From Phycisphaerae bacterium (GTDB lineage: Bacteria > Planctomycetota > Phycisphaerae > UBA1845 > Fen-1342): DNA of 64,000 bases. This document shows positions 8,892 to 17,042 of the stretch, piece by piece. Numbering within the stretch: position 1 is the first letter of the stretch; every line of letters starts with the position of its first letter. Below the pieces are notes generated by a model. The model was not told the origin of the DNA. It saw only the letters and a list, made by a program, of their open reading frames with translations, and did no database searches. The position numbers and the translations under genes were made by a program. Where the stretch lies: contig JAJVHV010000012.1 in the NCBI GenBank assembly GCA_022072445.1, positions 35,546-99,545 of the forward strand, in the 5' to 3' direction.

Positions 8892-9064
8892 CAGGCGGTC
8901 GTCGTTCCCGTTCCGCTGGTGAGCAGTTCGTTGATCAGACCGAGAAGGATGACGGGCACCTGCTGCACGACGATATCAGCCACCAGCGCGACACATCCGC
9001 CGAACTGGAGCAAAACGCCGCCGGCGAGGAACAGTGCGGCGTATTTGATCGCGCGAGTCTTCAT
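8891..9064 (-). CDS. Tiny lipoprotein coupled to the PhnD-like gene
   Basis: Encodes 57 residues from ATG 9064, which has GGAG nine bases upstream. It begins MKTRAIKYAALFLAGGVLLQ and has the lipobox LQFGGC. The mature part is only about 35 residues and almost wholly hydrophobic (ADIVVQQVPVILLGLINELL), ending in a Gly/Thr tail. The stop TGA shares a base with the ATG of the binding-protein gene, so the two form an operon. Function unknown. Similar in style to the lipoprotein at 6655-6903 but without clear sequence similarity beyond the lipobox. Confidence 0.65.
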   Translation of the reverse strand: MKTRAIKYAALFLAGGVLLQFGGCVALVADIVVQQVPVILLGLINELLTSGTGTTTA

Positions 9065-9157
9065 AAGAGCGGTCTCCGAGTGTGAGCCCATGGCGGGCCG
9101 GTCCGGGGCAGCAGTATAGGCTGCGGCGAACGCAGCGGCAACCGCGAGGCCGTGTGT

Positions 9158-10870
9158 CTAGCCGCCGCGCGAAATCTCTTCCATGACCGCATCGATGCAG
9201 GGCCTCAAGGTGGCTTCCGAGAAGTCGAAGCGCAGGCCGGCGGTGGCGAACAGCTCCGGCAGCGGGCGCGATCCGCCGAGGGCGAGCGTGGCGCGGTACA
9301 TCGCGACGGCCTGGGCATAGTCCTGGCGCGCGTTCAGCCAGACCTGAAGCGCTCCGAGTTGGGCGATGCCGTACTCGACGTAGTAGAACGGCACTTCGAA
9401 GAAGTGCAGTTTGCGATGCCACGAATTGCGGTCATAGGACTCGAGCCCGCTCCAATCGACGAAGGGCGCGAAGCGGCGGGTGAGCGTCTGCCACTCGTCG
9501 AGCCGCCGATCGACGCTGTGCGACACGTGCGTGTAGACGTAATGCTGGAAGGCGTCGACGCGGGCCATCCAGGGGAAGAAGTTGAGGATGTCGGTCAGGT
9601 GGCGGCGGCGGGCGCGGCCGGCGTCGGGGCCGTAGAACTCCTCGAGGTGCGGGTGGGCCAGGCACTCCATGCCCATCGAGGCGACCTCGGCGATTTCCAT
9701 CGGATAGGTGCGGTAGGGCAACAGCGGCTCGTTCCGGCACGACCAGGTGTGAAAGGCGTGGCCGCCCTCGTGCAGCAGCGTGCCGACGTCATCCTCGGTA
9801 CCGACCGCGTTCATGAAGATGAACGGCATGCGGCGTTCGTGATAAGTGAGCTGATAGCCACCGGGCGCCTTGCCCTTGCGGCTGCCCAGGTCGAGCAGTT
9901 GCTGCGTGCGGAGCGTGTCGAAGATCCTGCCGAATTCGGGCGTGACGCGATGGAAGATTCGCGCGCAGCCCGCGCTGAGCTGCTGGTCGGTCTCGAACGG
10001 GCGCAGCGGCGCGCGGCCCTCCGGGTCGACATCCAAGTCCCAGGGCCGCAAGCGCGGCACGTTCAGCTTTCGGCGGCGCTGTTCGGCCAATTGCGCGGCG
10101 GCAGGAACAACGACCCGCTCGATCGCGTCGTGAAAGCGCAGGCAGTCGTCGGGCGTGTAGTCGAAGCGCTCGAGTCGGCGAAACATGTACTCGCGATAGT
10201 CGGCGAAGCCCGCGTTGCGGCCGACCTGGTGGCGCAGCGCGACCATGTCGTCGTACAGCCGGTTCAGCGCGTCGGCGTCGGCCAGATAGCGGTCCGACGC
10301 GAGTCGCCACGCTTCCTCGCGGACAGCGCGGTCCGGCTCCTCCAGGTAGCGCCCGAGCTGTTGGATCGTGTGCTCCTGACCGTGGTACGTGCAGGTCATG
10401 GCGGCGGTGAGTTTTTGATACTGCTGGCTGAGCTTGTCGTCCTCGGTCAGCAGCGGCACGTTGTCCACGCGAAACAGCTCGATGGCGTTGCGCAGCTTCC
10501 GCGTCAGGACTTCGTAGCGCTTCGGCGGCAGCGGGAAGCGGACGGCGTGTTCGGCGAAGCGCCGCCGCAGGCGGTCGAGCCACGGTTCGCGGCGCGGCTT
10601 GAGGTGCTCGACATAGTCGAGGTAACGCCGCTCGCGCTGCGGGTCGTCCGTCTGGCAGGTGTATTGGATGTAGCGGGCGGCGCCCTCCTCATCAAACACC
10701 GCGTCCAGCTCCGACCAGTCCCGCAGCCAGCGATCGAGTCCATCCGCGGAGTCGATCGCCCGTTCGGACAATTCACGATAGTGCGGCTCGGCTCGATCCC
10801 ACGTCGTGACGTCGGCGGACGCCGGCAGGTACTGACGCGGAAACTCCCGCACGTCGGCGGTCGCGGCCAT
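9158..10870 (-). CDS. M3-family oligoendopeptidase
   Basis: A 570-residue cytoplasmic zinc metallopeptidase, close to the usual size of oligoendopeptidase F relatives. The zinc motif is HEGGHAFHTW at about residue 366, in the context GTEDDVGTLLHEGGHAFH. A downstream glutamate-rich segment (PMEIAEVASMGMECL) supplies the third ligand expected in family M3. The N-terminal helical region (YQKLTAAMTCTYHGQEHTI) fits the family. The ATG at 10870 is preceded by AGGAGAG at good spacing. Expected role: turnover of short peptides. It stands alone between a lipoprotein gene and a divergent gene, with no operon partners. Confidence 0.9.
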   Translation of the reverse strand: MAATADVREFPRQYLPASADVTTWDRAEPHYRELSERAIDSADGLDRWLRDWSELDAVFDEEGAARYIQYTCQTDDPQRERRYLDYVEHLKPRREPWLDRLRRRFAEHAVRFPLPPKRYEVLTRKLRNAIELFRVDNVPLLTEDDKLSQQYQKLTAAMTCTYHGQEHTIQQLGRYLEEPDRAVREEAWRLASDRYLADADALNRLYDDMVALRHQVGRNAGFADYREYMFRRLERFDYTPDDCLRFHDAIERVVVPAAAQLAEQRRRKLNVPRLRPWDLDVDPEGRAPLRPFETDQQLSAGCARIFHRVTPEFGRIFDTLRTQQLLDLGSRKGKAPGGYQLTYHERRMPFIFMNAVGTEDDVGTLLHEGGHAFHTWSCRNEPLLPYRTYPMEIAEVASMGMECLAHPHLEEFYGPDAGRARRRHLTDILNFFPWMARVDAFQHYVYTHVSHSVDRRLDEWQTLTRRFAPFVDWSGLESYDRNSWHRKLHFFEVPFYYVEYGIAQLGALQVWLNARQDYAQAVAMYRATLALGGSRPLPELFATAGLRFDFSEATLRPCIDAVMEEISRGG

Positions 10871-11090
10871 CGGACTCTCCTGAAAGAACGCTTTTCCGGC
10901 CGATTATTCGGCGCCCGGCGGCGGCGTGCAAGCCGGCGCCCTTGCCGGCGCACCCTTCGCTCGCTGCCGCACCACGCTTGCCGGAATTCTGGGATCGCCG
11001 TATATTTCGGACGGCTGGTGCTATTCGTCGCCGACCCGGCCCGCGGCGGCATTGGCGTGAGCGGCGACGCGGCACGCTTGGAGTTCCAAC

Positions 11091-12116
11091 TTGAAGAGCC
11101 CTCGATACTTAGTGCTGATCGGTGCTGGCGCTGCGTTGCTGGGAATTGGCGCGACACTGCTCGGCTGTGCGTCAGGTTTCGGCAGTTTTGGCCTGCTCGG
11201 TTCGCCGTTCTTCCTGTTCGATCCCGCTCTGGGCAGCCAGAATACACCCACCGGGCCCAACAGCACGCTGACCGGCTCGGGCGGGACGGTCGGCGGCGCG
11301 ACCGGCGCGACCGATCCGTGCGACGAGCAGCAGTCGCGCAAGTTCGTCCGCATCTCGATGCGGAATCTCAACGAAGTGGACAACATCCACTACTTTCTGA
11401 TCCTGATCGCGTTCGTCAACGGCGACCAGTATCCGTCCGGCGCAGTGTGTGTCGACGACGTGTCGATCTACCGCTCGTTCGGCTACGAGGAGGTGGCCGA
11501 GGGCGACGAGTTTCCGATCGGGAACACCTGCGTGACCGGACCCGCGCTGGTTTACTTCCACGAGAACGGCAACTACCGCGCCGCCGACGGAAGCCTCGCT
11601 TCGGGTATCGAGCCGTCGCGCGGCACCGGAGCGACGTTCGACAACTTCTTCACCAGCGCCGGAGCGCTCGTGCCCGTGCCGGATCGCATCCTCTTCCAGA
11701 ACCCGGGCACCGGCGACGGCTTCGATCTGAAGGTCGCGTTCACGCCGAACAATCCGTGCACCGAGTCCGTGGGCGTGTCGCAGTGCGGCGTCGATGCGTT
11801 TTATTACGTCGACGAGAATGACCTGCCGGTCGGATCGACGGCGTTGGGCGTCGGTTCGTCGCGGCGCGTTCCGGCCGAGATTCAGGGGACCGGCTGCGAA
11901 TGCCGCGGCTCGGCCGAACCATTCCAGGTCCTGGCGCCTTCCGGCACGACCGCGTCGAACGCGGAGTGCAACGAGTTCGTTCGCGGCGGCCGGATCGATT
12001 ACGCGTTCATTCGCGACGACGTGACGCCGCCGATCCCGCAGCTCGTGTGGCGCGTGACGGACGCCTCGGGCAGCGTGATCCACGACTTCGATGACGCGGC
12101 GAACGTCAGCCCGTAA
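11091..12116 (+). CDS. Exported lipoprotein of unknown function
   Basis: A 341-residue protein. The start is TTG at 11091, with GGAG eight bases upstream; no ATG offers a complete signal peptide. The leader MKSPRYLVLIGAGAALLGIG leads to a lipobox ATLLGCASG. A Gly/Thr/Ser-rich linker (about residues 45-75) precedes a beta-rich, cysteine-containing domain with segments RKFVRISMRNLNEVDNIHY and YPSGAVCVDDVSIYRSFGY. Cysteines at several positions (CVDDV, NTCVT, NPCTES, GCECRG) could form disulfides. I do not recognise a family. It is followed by two strong hairpins. Confidence 0.75.
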   Translation: MKSPRYLVLIGAGAALLGIGATLLGCASGFGSFGLLGSPFFLFDPALGSQNTPTGPNSTLTGSGGTVGGATGATDPCDEQQSRKFVRISMRNLNEVDNIHYFLILIAFVNGDQYPSGAVCVDDVSIYRSFGYEEVAEGDEFPIGNTCVTGPALVYFHENGNYRAADGSLASGIEPSRGTGATFDNFFTSAGALVPVPDRILFQNPGTGDGFDLKVAFTPNNPCTESVGVSQCGVDAFYYVDENDLPVGSTALGVGSSRRVPAEIQGTGCECRGSAEPFQVLAPSGTTASNAECNEFVRGGRIDYAFIRDDVTPPIPQLVWRVTDASGSVIHDFDDAANVSP

Positions 12117-12120
12117 GCCA

Positions 12121-12137
12121 GGCCGTGTCGCACGGCC
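12121..12137. terminator. Short GC hairpin after the lipoprotein gene
   Basis: GGCCGTG at 12121-12127 pairs with CACGGCC at 12131-12137 around a 3-base loop, four bases after the TAA of the gene ending at 12116. No T-run follows. It is a terminator candidate together with the longer palindrome just downstream. Confidence 0.35.
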
Positions 12138-12159
12138 GCCCTTCGCTCTCGCGAAACAT

Positions 12160-12187
12160 GTAGCACAGCCGCGCCCGGCTGTGCTAC
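12160..12187. terminator. 12-bp perfect palindrome (terminator or dispersed palindromic unit)
   Basis: GTAGCACAGCCG at 12160-12171 pairs perfectly with CGGCTGTGCTAC at 12176-12187 around the loop CGCC. It lies 44 bases after the lipoprotein stop and 120 bases before the next start. The stem is strong enough to terminate transcription in either direction. Its regular sequence also fits a dispersed palindromic repeat; only one copy was noticed in this window. Confidence 0.5.
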
Positions 12188-12307
12188 TGCTACAAGTGAC
12201 CTGTCATCCGCGATTCGCTCTTGCAGTGCATCTCCGGCTTCTCCGCTACACTGGTTCTCCGAACGGACCTATGGCCGGACAGCCCGCACCACGTACGGAG
12301 CCGAATC

Positions 12308-13318
12308 ATGATGCCTGTTCTTGCGCTCGCCCTGCTCTCGACATTCGCCGCTGAATCGCAGCCGGCCGCGACCGCGTGCCAACCGGCGGAGCCGGCCCAG
12401 AAGCGCATCACGGTCTGCCTGCTGCCCAAGAAAAAGGGCGTGCCCTATTTCACGAGCTGTGCCAAGGGTGCGCAGGAAGCCGCGGCCGAGCTGGGCGGCG
12501 TCGAGCTGATCTATGACGGCCCGACCGACGGCTCGCCCGAAAAGGCGGCTGCTATGATCGAGCGCTGGGCGCTCCGCGGCGTCGACGTGATCGCCGTCTC
12601 GCCGAATGACCCCGACGTGCTGGCGCCGGCGATGAAGAAGGCTCGCGAGAAGGGCGTGCACGTGGTGACGTGGGATGCGGACGGGAAGAGCGACGCGCGG
12701 GAGTTCATGGTGAATCAGGCGACTTCGCGCGAGATCGGCCGCGCCCTGGTAGACGCGATGGTCGCCGACCTGGGCGGAGCACAGGTCGCCGGCGAGGTCG
12801 CTATCATCACGGCGACGCTGACGGCCGCGAATCAGAATGAGTGGATCGTGCACATCAAGGAGCGCCTGGCGGACTTTCCGGGGCTTTCGCTGGTTGCGGT
12901 GCGGCCGTCGAACGAGGACCAGAAGCTGGCCTTTCAGGCCACGCGCGACTTGATCGGCGCGCACCCGCGGCTGCGCGGCATTTTCGCCATCAGCTCCGTC
13001 GCCTTTCCCGGCGCTGCCGAGGCCATTCGGCAGGGCGGGCTGGGCGGCAAAGTGCTGGTGACGGGGCTTTCGACCCCCAATGACATGCGCGCTTACGTGA
13101 AAGACGGAACCGTCCGCTCCGTCGTGCTGTGGAACACGGTAGACCTCGGGTATCTGACCGTGCACGTCGCCGACGCGGTCGCGCGCGGCCGGCTGAAACC
13201 GGGTGCCACGGCGATGAGCGCGGGCCGGCTCGGCGAGAGAGTGGTCGCGGGCGACCAGGTTCTGCTTGGCAAGATTCTGATTTTCAACGCCGAGAACATC
13301 GACAAGTTTGACTTCTAG
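12308..13318 (+). CDS. Sugar-type ABC periplasmic substrate-binding protein (orphan)
   Basis: A 336-residue exported protein of the periplasmic-binding-protein type I, LsrB/RbsB-like family. ATG at 12308 (a second ATG follows at 12311) has CGGAG upstream and begins a signal peptide, MMPVLALALLSTFAAES. The mature part starts ITVCLLPKKKGVPYFTSC and contains the family hallmarks: GVDVIAVSPNDPDVLAPA, VHVVTWDAD, EVAIITATLTAANQNEW and FAISSVAFPGAAEAIRQGG. The pattern is closest to LsrB/RhaS-type receptors for autoinducer-2 or pentose/rhamnose-like sugars. No permease or ATPase is adjacent; a NUDIX gene follows 48 bases downstream. Ligand unknown. Confidence 0.85.
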   Translation: MMPVLALALLSTFAAESQPAATACQPAEPAQKRITVCLLPKKKGVPYFTSCAKGAQEAAAELGGVELIYDGPTDGSPEKAAAMIERWALRGVDVIAVSPNDPDVLAPAMKKAREKGVHVVTWDADGKSDAREFMVNQATSREIGRALVDAMVADLGGAQVAGEVAIITATLTAANQNEWIVHIKERLADFPGLSLVAVRPSNEDQKLAFQATRDLIGAHPRLRGIFAISSVAFPGAAEAIRQGGLGGKVLVTGLSTPNDMRAYVKDGTVRSVVLWNTVDLGYLTVHVADAVARGRLKPGATAMSAGRLGERVVAGDQVLLGKILIFNAENIDKFDF

Positions 13319-13366
13319 AGAGTCGCCCCGCATACACTTCCGTCGCACATTTGTCAGGGGTTCGCA

Positions 13367-13930
13367 TTGAGCGACCGTCCTCCGCAGCCGGCTGAACACG
13401 ATACGGTGCTTGCCGAGGGGAAGTTCATGCGCCTGGTGGCTCGTGGCCATTGGGAGTTCGCCGAACGCATTGGCTGCCGCGCCGCGGTCGTCATTGTCGC
13501 CGTGTCACCCGACGGCCGGCTGCTGCTGGTCGAACAGCATCGTGTGCCCCTGCGGAGGGACGTGATCGAGCTTCCCGCCGGCCTGGTCGGCGACGATGGC
13601 GACGCGGATGAACCCATCGCCGACGCTGCCCGGCGCGAGCTGCGTGAGGAGACCGGCTACGAAGCGGCGGGGGTCGAGGAGTTGATGTTCGGGCCGACGT
13701 CGGCGGGCTTCAGCACGGAGGTCGTGCACTTTGTGCGCGCCACGGGGCTGCGGCGGGTGGCGGACGGCGGGGGCGTCGGGCACGAGCGGATTCGCGTACA
13801 CGAAGTGCCGCTCGCGGATGCCGCCGGCTGGCTTGAAGGCCGCCGCGCTGCCGGCGTGCTGATCGATCCCAAGGTCTACGCCGGCGTGTATTTCGCGACT
13901 GCCGCACCCGATGCGGCGCGGCACGACTGA
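13367..13930 (+). CDS. NUDIX hydrolase, ADP-ribose pyrophosphatase-like
   Basis: A 187-residue cytoplasmic hydrolase. The NUDIX box is present in the form ELPAGLVGD, then [14 protein letters not shown] at about residues 70-100, with an insertion of a few residues (GDDGDADEP) before the core helix. The upstream strand [14 protein letters not shown] and the ELPAGL motif are typical of ADP-ribose or nucleoside-diphosphate-sugar pyrophosphatases. The start is TTG at 13367, with AGGGG seven bases upstream; no better ATG exists. It sits between the orphan binding protein and the SEC-C gene in the same direction and may be co-transcribed with them. Substrate not predictable. Confidence 0.85.
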   Translation: MSDRPPQPAEHDTVLAEGKFMRLVARGHWEFAERIGCRAAVVIVAVSPDGRLLLVEQHRVPLRRDVIELPAGLVGDDGDADEPIADAARRELREETGYEAAGVEELMFGPTSAGFSTEVVHFVRATGLRRVADGGGVGHERIRVHEVPLADAAGWLEGRRAAGVLIDPKVYAGVYFATAAPDAARHD

Positions 13931-14004
13931 TTGGTGCGGCTGTGCCGCGCGCGACGACCGGAGCGAGCGATGCCGGTATACTCTCTGGAAGAAGGAGCGC
14001 AGAC

Positions 14005-14211
14005 GTGTCCAAGCCCGATAAGTTGACATCCCGATTTGAGCAGCGTGAGGAGCGCAAGCGGCTCGACCGCGCCGTCGTCTCACCCGACGATCCCCCGCTG
14101 CCTGACACGCCGGTCGAGCAGGCTCACGCGGCGAAAACCGTCGGCCGCAACGACGAATGCCCGTGCGGCTCGGGGAAGAAATACAAGAAGTGCTGCGGGA
14201 AGTCGAAGTAG
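14005..14211 (+). CDS. SEC-C motif zinc-binding small protein
   Basis: A 68-residue protein starting at GTG 14005, with AAGGAG seven bases upstream. The N-terminal 45 residues are charged and likely flexible ([17 protein letters not shown]). The C-terminus is a canonical SEC-C zinc motif, [19 protein letters not shown], as found at the end of SecA, where it binds zinc and SecB or ribosomes. Here it stands alone. The stop is directly followed by the ATG of the YkgJ-like gene, so the two are almost certainly co-translated. A longer frame from 13942 has no good ribosome site. Confidence 0.85.
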   Translation: MSKPDKLTSRFEQREERKRLDRAVVSPDDPPLPDTPVEQAHAAKTVGRNDECPCGSGKKYKKCCGKSK

Positions 14212-14673
14212 ATGACCTCAGCGCCGCAACAGACTCGCCGGCCGGTCTGGTACACGGACGGTCTGCGCTTCACGTGCACGCAGTGCGGCAACTGCTGCGG
14301 CGGCGCGCCTGGCTATGTGTGGGTGACCGACGACGACGTGGCTCGCATCGCGCAGAGTCTGAGCATGCCGGTGCCGCGCTTCATCGAGCTGCACGTGCGC
14401 GACGTCGGCGTCCGCCGCAGTCTGAAGGAGCGGCCGAACGGCGACTGCGAGTTTCTGGCGCGCGATGCGGCGGGTAAGGCGCGTTGCGAGATCTACGCGC
14501 AGCGACCGATGCAGTGCCGCACGTGGCCGTTCTGGGAAGGTAACCTGGAATCGCCGCGGGCGTGGGCCGAGGCGGCCGAAGGGTGTCCCGGCATCAATCG
14601 CGGCCAGCACCACCCGTTGCCGGTGATTCAAGCTGCGCTGTCGCGGAACGGGGCCGTTCCTGCCGCGCTTTGA
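14212..14673 (+). CDS. YkgJ-family CxxCxxCC cysteine-cluster protein
   Basis: A 153-residue protein beginning immediately after the SEC-C gene stop. It carries the family signature FTCTQCGNCCGG near residue 22, CEFLARD and CEIYAQRPMQCRTWPFW in the middle, and a final AAEGCPGINRG. The family is presumed to bind zinc or an iron-sulphur cluster through these cysteines; its biochemical role is not established. The last 80 bases overlap the 3' end of the convergent transglutaminase-like gene (14594-14673). Confidence 0.88.
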   Translation: MTSAPQQTRRPVWYTDGLRFTCTQCGNCCGGAPGYVWVTDDDVARIAQSLSMPVPRFIELHVRDVGVRRSLKERPNGDCEFLARDAAGKARCEIYAQRPMQCRTWPFWEGNLESPRAWAEAAEGCPGINRGQHHPLPVIQAALSRNGAVPAAL

Positions 14674-15505
14674 GCGCCAGCGTCAGCCAGCCGGCCAGTG
14701 TGGCCAGCCCACCCACCCAGACGAGTGTCGGAAAGCTGGTCTGCCAGGCGATTTCGCTGTGATCCGTCAGCCGGAAGCAGCACAGCGCCGCGACCAGAAG
14801 GAGACAGCCGAAAACGCGCCTGGCGGGCGACGAGCGCGGATGGAGCGTCAGGCCACACAGCGCCGCCAGGATGATGATGAGTCGCAGTAGCGGAAACACC
14901 GCCACGCCATAGGACAGTCCGCGGCTGAGATTCCAGACCAGTCCCCAGGTGAGGCGCTTTTGCGTGCCGCCCTCGGCCCCCTCGAGCGTCTTGGGCCCCA
15001 GGCCGGGGCTCATGGTTTCGAGCGGAGCGCTGCCCGGCGTGGCGCGTGAGCGTGCCGCGACCCACGTGTGCAGCACGTCGTTTACCAGCCAGGCGTCGTA
15101 GCCCATGTGGCGCAAGACCGAAGCGGCCAGCACCGCGCGGCCGTCGCAGTCTTCGCGACCCAATCGCAGAACCTCCGCCGTCGTCGGCAGATAATCCATG
15201 ACGCCCCAGGTTTCCCAATCCCAAGCATAGGGAATTCGCTCGTACACCACGGCCTGAACGGCCGCCAGCACCGCCTTGTCGTCTGCGCCGGGCGCGACGC
15301 GCTCGCGCGCCGCGGTGGCGAACGGGCCGAGCCCGCGGGCGTTGGCGTCAATGACGCTGTTCATGTCGTTGATCCGCCGCAGCCACTCCGGGAGCATCCA
15401 GACGCGCGGAAAGCAGGTCAGCGCGACCACTGCTAGGAATAACGTCGCTTTCAACGGCCAGCGCGACCATGCCGGCCAGCGGTGAATTTTCAGCCACCAC
15501 GACAT
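14594..15505 (-). CDS. Membrane protein with transglutaminase-like domain
   Basis: A 303-residue protein. One N-terminal membrane segment (ATLFLAVVALTCFPRVW) is followed by a periplasmic/extracytoplasmic domain, and two or three more hydrophobic segments occupy residues 195-270 (PLLRLIIILAALCGLTL; FGCLLLVAALCCF). The soluble domain contains GREDCDGRAVLAASVLR with the predicted catalytic Cys near residue 118 and DVLHTWVAAR with the His near 145, the order seen in bacterial transglutaminase-like cysteine proteases. A third catalytic Asp is not obvious. Its 3' end overlaps the convergent YkgJ-like gene by 80 bases. Role unknown. Confidence 0.75.
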   Translation of the reverse strand: MSWWLKIHRWPAWSRWPLKATLFLAVVALTCFPRVWMLPEWLRRINDMNSVIDANARGLGPFATAARERVAPGADDKAVLAAVQAVVYERIPYAWDWETWGVMDYLPTTAEVLRLGREDCDGRAVLAASVLRHMGYDAWLVNDVLHTWVAARSRATPGSAPLETMSPGLGPKTLEGAEGGTQKRLTWGLVWNLSRGLSYGVAVFPLLRLIIILAALCGLTLHPRSSPARRVFGCLLLVAALCCFRLTDHSEIAWQTSFPTLVWVGGLATLAGWLTLALKARQERPRSATAQLESPATGGAGRD

Positions 15506-15568
15506 ACGCAGTCCTCGGCCAATCTCACGCCGCCCGATCTCGCGCGCCCCGTGCCCGCGGCGCCACCC

Positions 15569-16027
15569 TTATCGCGCGCTGCCCGCGTCAACCGCGCGGC
15601 GCTGCTGCACAAGCGACGTAACGAAAGCGACGGTCGCAAATGCCGCGAAGACCATCGGCGGAGGAAACTGGAACGCAATCGTGATTATCAGCAGCAGAGC
15701 GGCGAAAATCACGTTCGCCAGCGTTGCGCTGCGCAAGTCGGGCGCCCGATCGACGATTCGGAGCCGAAGGAGGTTCAAAACGCCCACTTGAATCAGAAGC
15801 ACGCTGAAGCTCGCGTTGAGGATCTGCATGCCGTGCCAGGCCGTCGGCCGGAACGGGCCGATTGCGGTGCTCAACGCGCGCAGAGCGCGGTCCGCCGTGA
15901 TCTCCTGCGGCGACGAAGGCCGGACCACCAGAGCCTTGCCCACGGCGAGCAGGTGAACACCGCCGAAAACGATCAGCGAGATCGATGCGATCCTGAATGC
16001 GCGGCGGCCGGGCGCGGCGTGGGTCAT
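15569..16027 (-). CDS. Small four-helix integral membrane protein
   Basis: A 152-residue protein with four predicted membrane segments: ASISLIVFGGVHLLAVG, a segment around SFSVLLIQVGVLNLL, one around NVIFAALLLIITIAF and one around MVFAAFATVAFVTSL. The motif TAWHGMQILNASFS lies between helices one and two. The start at ATG 16027 has GGAG nine bases upstream, while the longer start at 16042 does not. The initiation region is duplicated upstream as an imperfect 28-bp repeat. No family was recognised with certainty and no catalytic residues stand out. Confidence 0.7.
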   Translation of the reverse strand: MTHAAPGRRAFRIASISLIVFGGVHLLAVGKALVVRPSSPQEITADRALRALSTAIGPFRPTAWHGMQILNASFSVLLIQVGVLNLLRLRIVDRAPDLRSATLANVIFAALLLIITIAFQFPPPMVFAAFATVAFVTSLVQQRRAVDAGSAR

Positions 16028-16095
16028 CGGCGGATTCTCCATTCGATCCGTCCATCGGCGGAATTTCCAGTTGATCTGCCCATCGGCGGCTGGTC
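16025..16095. repeat. 28-bp imperfect direct repeat over the initiation region of the gene at 15569-16027
   Basis: The nonamer CATCGGCGG occurs at 16025, 16053 and 16081, exactly 28 bases apart, and the bases between the copies are related (ATTCTCCATTCGATC versus AATTTCCAGTTGATC). On the minus strand the first copy contains the GGAG and the ATG used here, so the initiation region appears partially duplicated. Confidence 0.6.
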
Positions 16096-16293
16096 AGTCT
16101 AATGAAGTTGCGCCAGGTTCACCAAGTGGCGGCCTGTCGCGACGGCGGCGGCTGGATTTCTGTTGCAAGTTACGGTGTGGCGGCGGTAATCTTTCGAATC
16201 AGGTAGTCGGGCGCCGGGCCGGCGTGACTCATGACCATCCACATCTGCCGATCCGGTTGCGCGCATTCCACGGGGTTGGAGAGGAGTGTCGCC

Positions 16294-16986
16294 GTGCAAG
16301 CGAGACGCTTCGGACGCGGGCCCGCCGGATGGCTCGCTGCTGCTATCGTGCTGGTCGCGCCGGCTGTTGCGGCAGCTCAACCCGGTGCTTTCAACTACCC
16401 GCCGATCGGCGAGGCGATCCTCTCGGCTGAGTTTGTCCTGGATACGGCCGAGCTGAACGCGCATCGATTCTTCGCCGGTCTGGAAATCAACCATGTCGAG
16501 CTGGTCGACGTCGCCGGCGTGCTCGCCGCTGAGGACCTGTCGACCGCGCTTTTCGGCGTCTCGGCTTTTCCGGCGCCGCCGCTGGTGGATCAGCCGCCGA
16601 CGGCGACCGGGCTGCTGGTGGCGGGCGTGTCGCCGGCGTTCTTTCCCGCGCTGGCGGGAGGTTCGGTCGGGCTGCGGGCCGTGCTGACCGATAGCATCGA
16701 CGCGGCCTTCGCGATCGACACGATCCGTCTGCACATCGTCACCGCGCTGACGACCATCGACGCGCACTACGGCAGCGCCAACGACGGTTTCGGGCTGGGG
16801 ATTCCCGATGGCGGCTTTCTACCCGGTCCGCTGCCGGCGTCGCTCCCGCCGGGATCGACCGGCACGGGTTTCGACGAGACGATCAGCACCAAGTCGATCA
16901 ACGTCGTGCCCGAGCCGGCGGCGATCGCGTGTGGCGTCGCCGCGTACGCCTGGCTCCTGCGTCGCCGCGAGTCGCCGAGTTCGTGA
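16294..16986 (+). CDS. PEP-CTERM-like exported protein
   Basis: A 230-residue protein. GTG at 16294 has GGAGAGGAG upstream and begins a signal peptide (GWLAAAIVLVAPAVAAAQ). The mature part is a beta-rich domain with no recognised enzyme motif (AEFVLDTAELNAHRFFAG; AFAIDTIRLHIVTALTTID). The C-terminus reads VVPEPAAIACGVAAYAWLLRRRE: a VPEP motif, a hydrophobic helix and a basic cluster, the tripartite PEP-CTERM sorting signal recognised by exosortase. No exosortase gene is present in the window. The ORF continues 5' to 16231, but that part lacks a ribosome site. The next gene starts 56 bases downstream on the same strand. Confidence 0.8.
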   Translation: MQARRFGRGPAGWLAAAIVLVAPAVAAAQPGAFNYPPIGEAILSAEFVLDTAELNAHRFFAGLEINHVELVDVAGVLAAEDLSTALFGVSAFPAPPLVDQPPTATGLLVAGVSPAFFPALAGGSVGLRAVLTDSIDAAFAIDTIRLHIVTALTTIDAHYGSANDGFGLGIPDGGFLPGPLPASLPPGSTGTGFDETISTKSINVVPEPAAIACGVAAYAWLLRRRESPSS

Positions 16987-17042
16987 GTCAACGAGTTGCG
17001 GCGGCGAATCACCATCGGCGCGCGCAACGGAGGGTCATTGCA

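Noticed and set aside
9152..11821. A plus-strand frame of 889 residues over the M3 peptidase gene
   Set aside because: Antisense to an unmistakable peptidase with HEGGH; GC-rich codon use leaves the opposite strand open.
12160..12187. A small RNA gene or attachment site at the palindrome
   Set aside because: The only support is the stem itself; no direct repeat, integrase or promoter is nearby.
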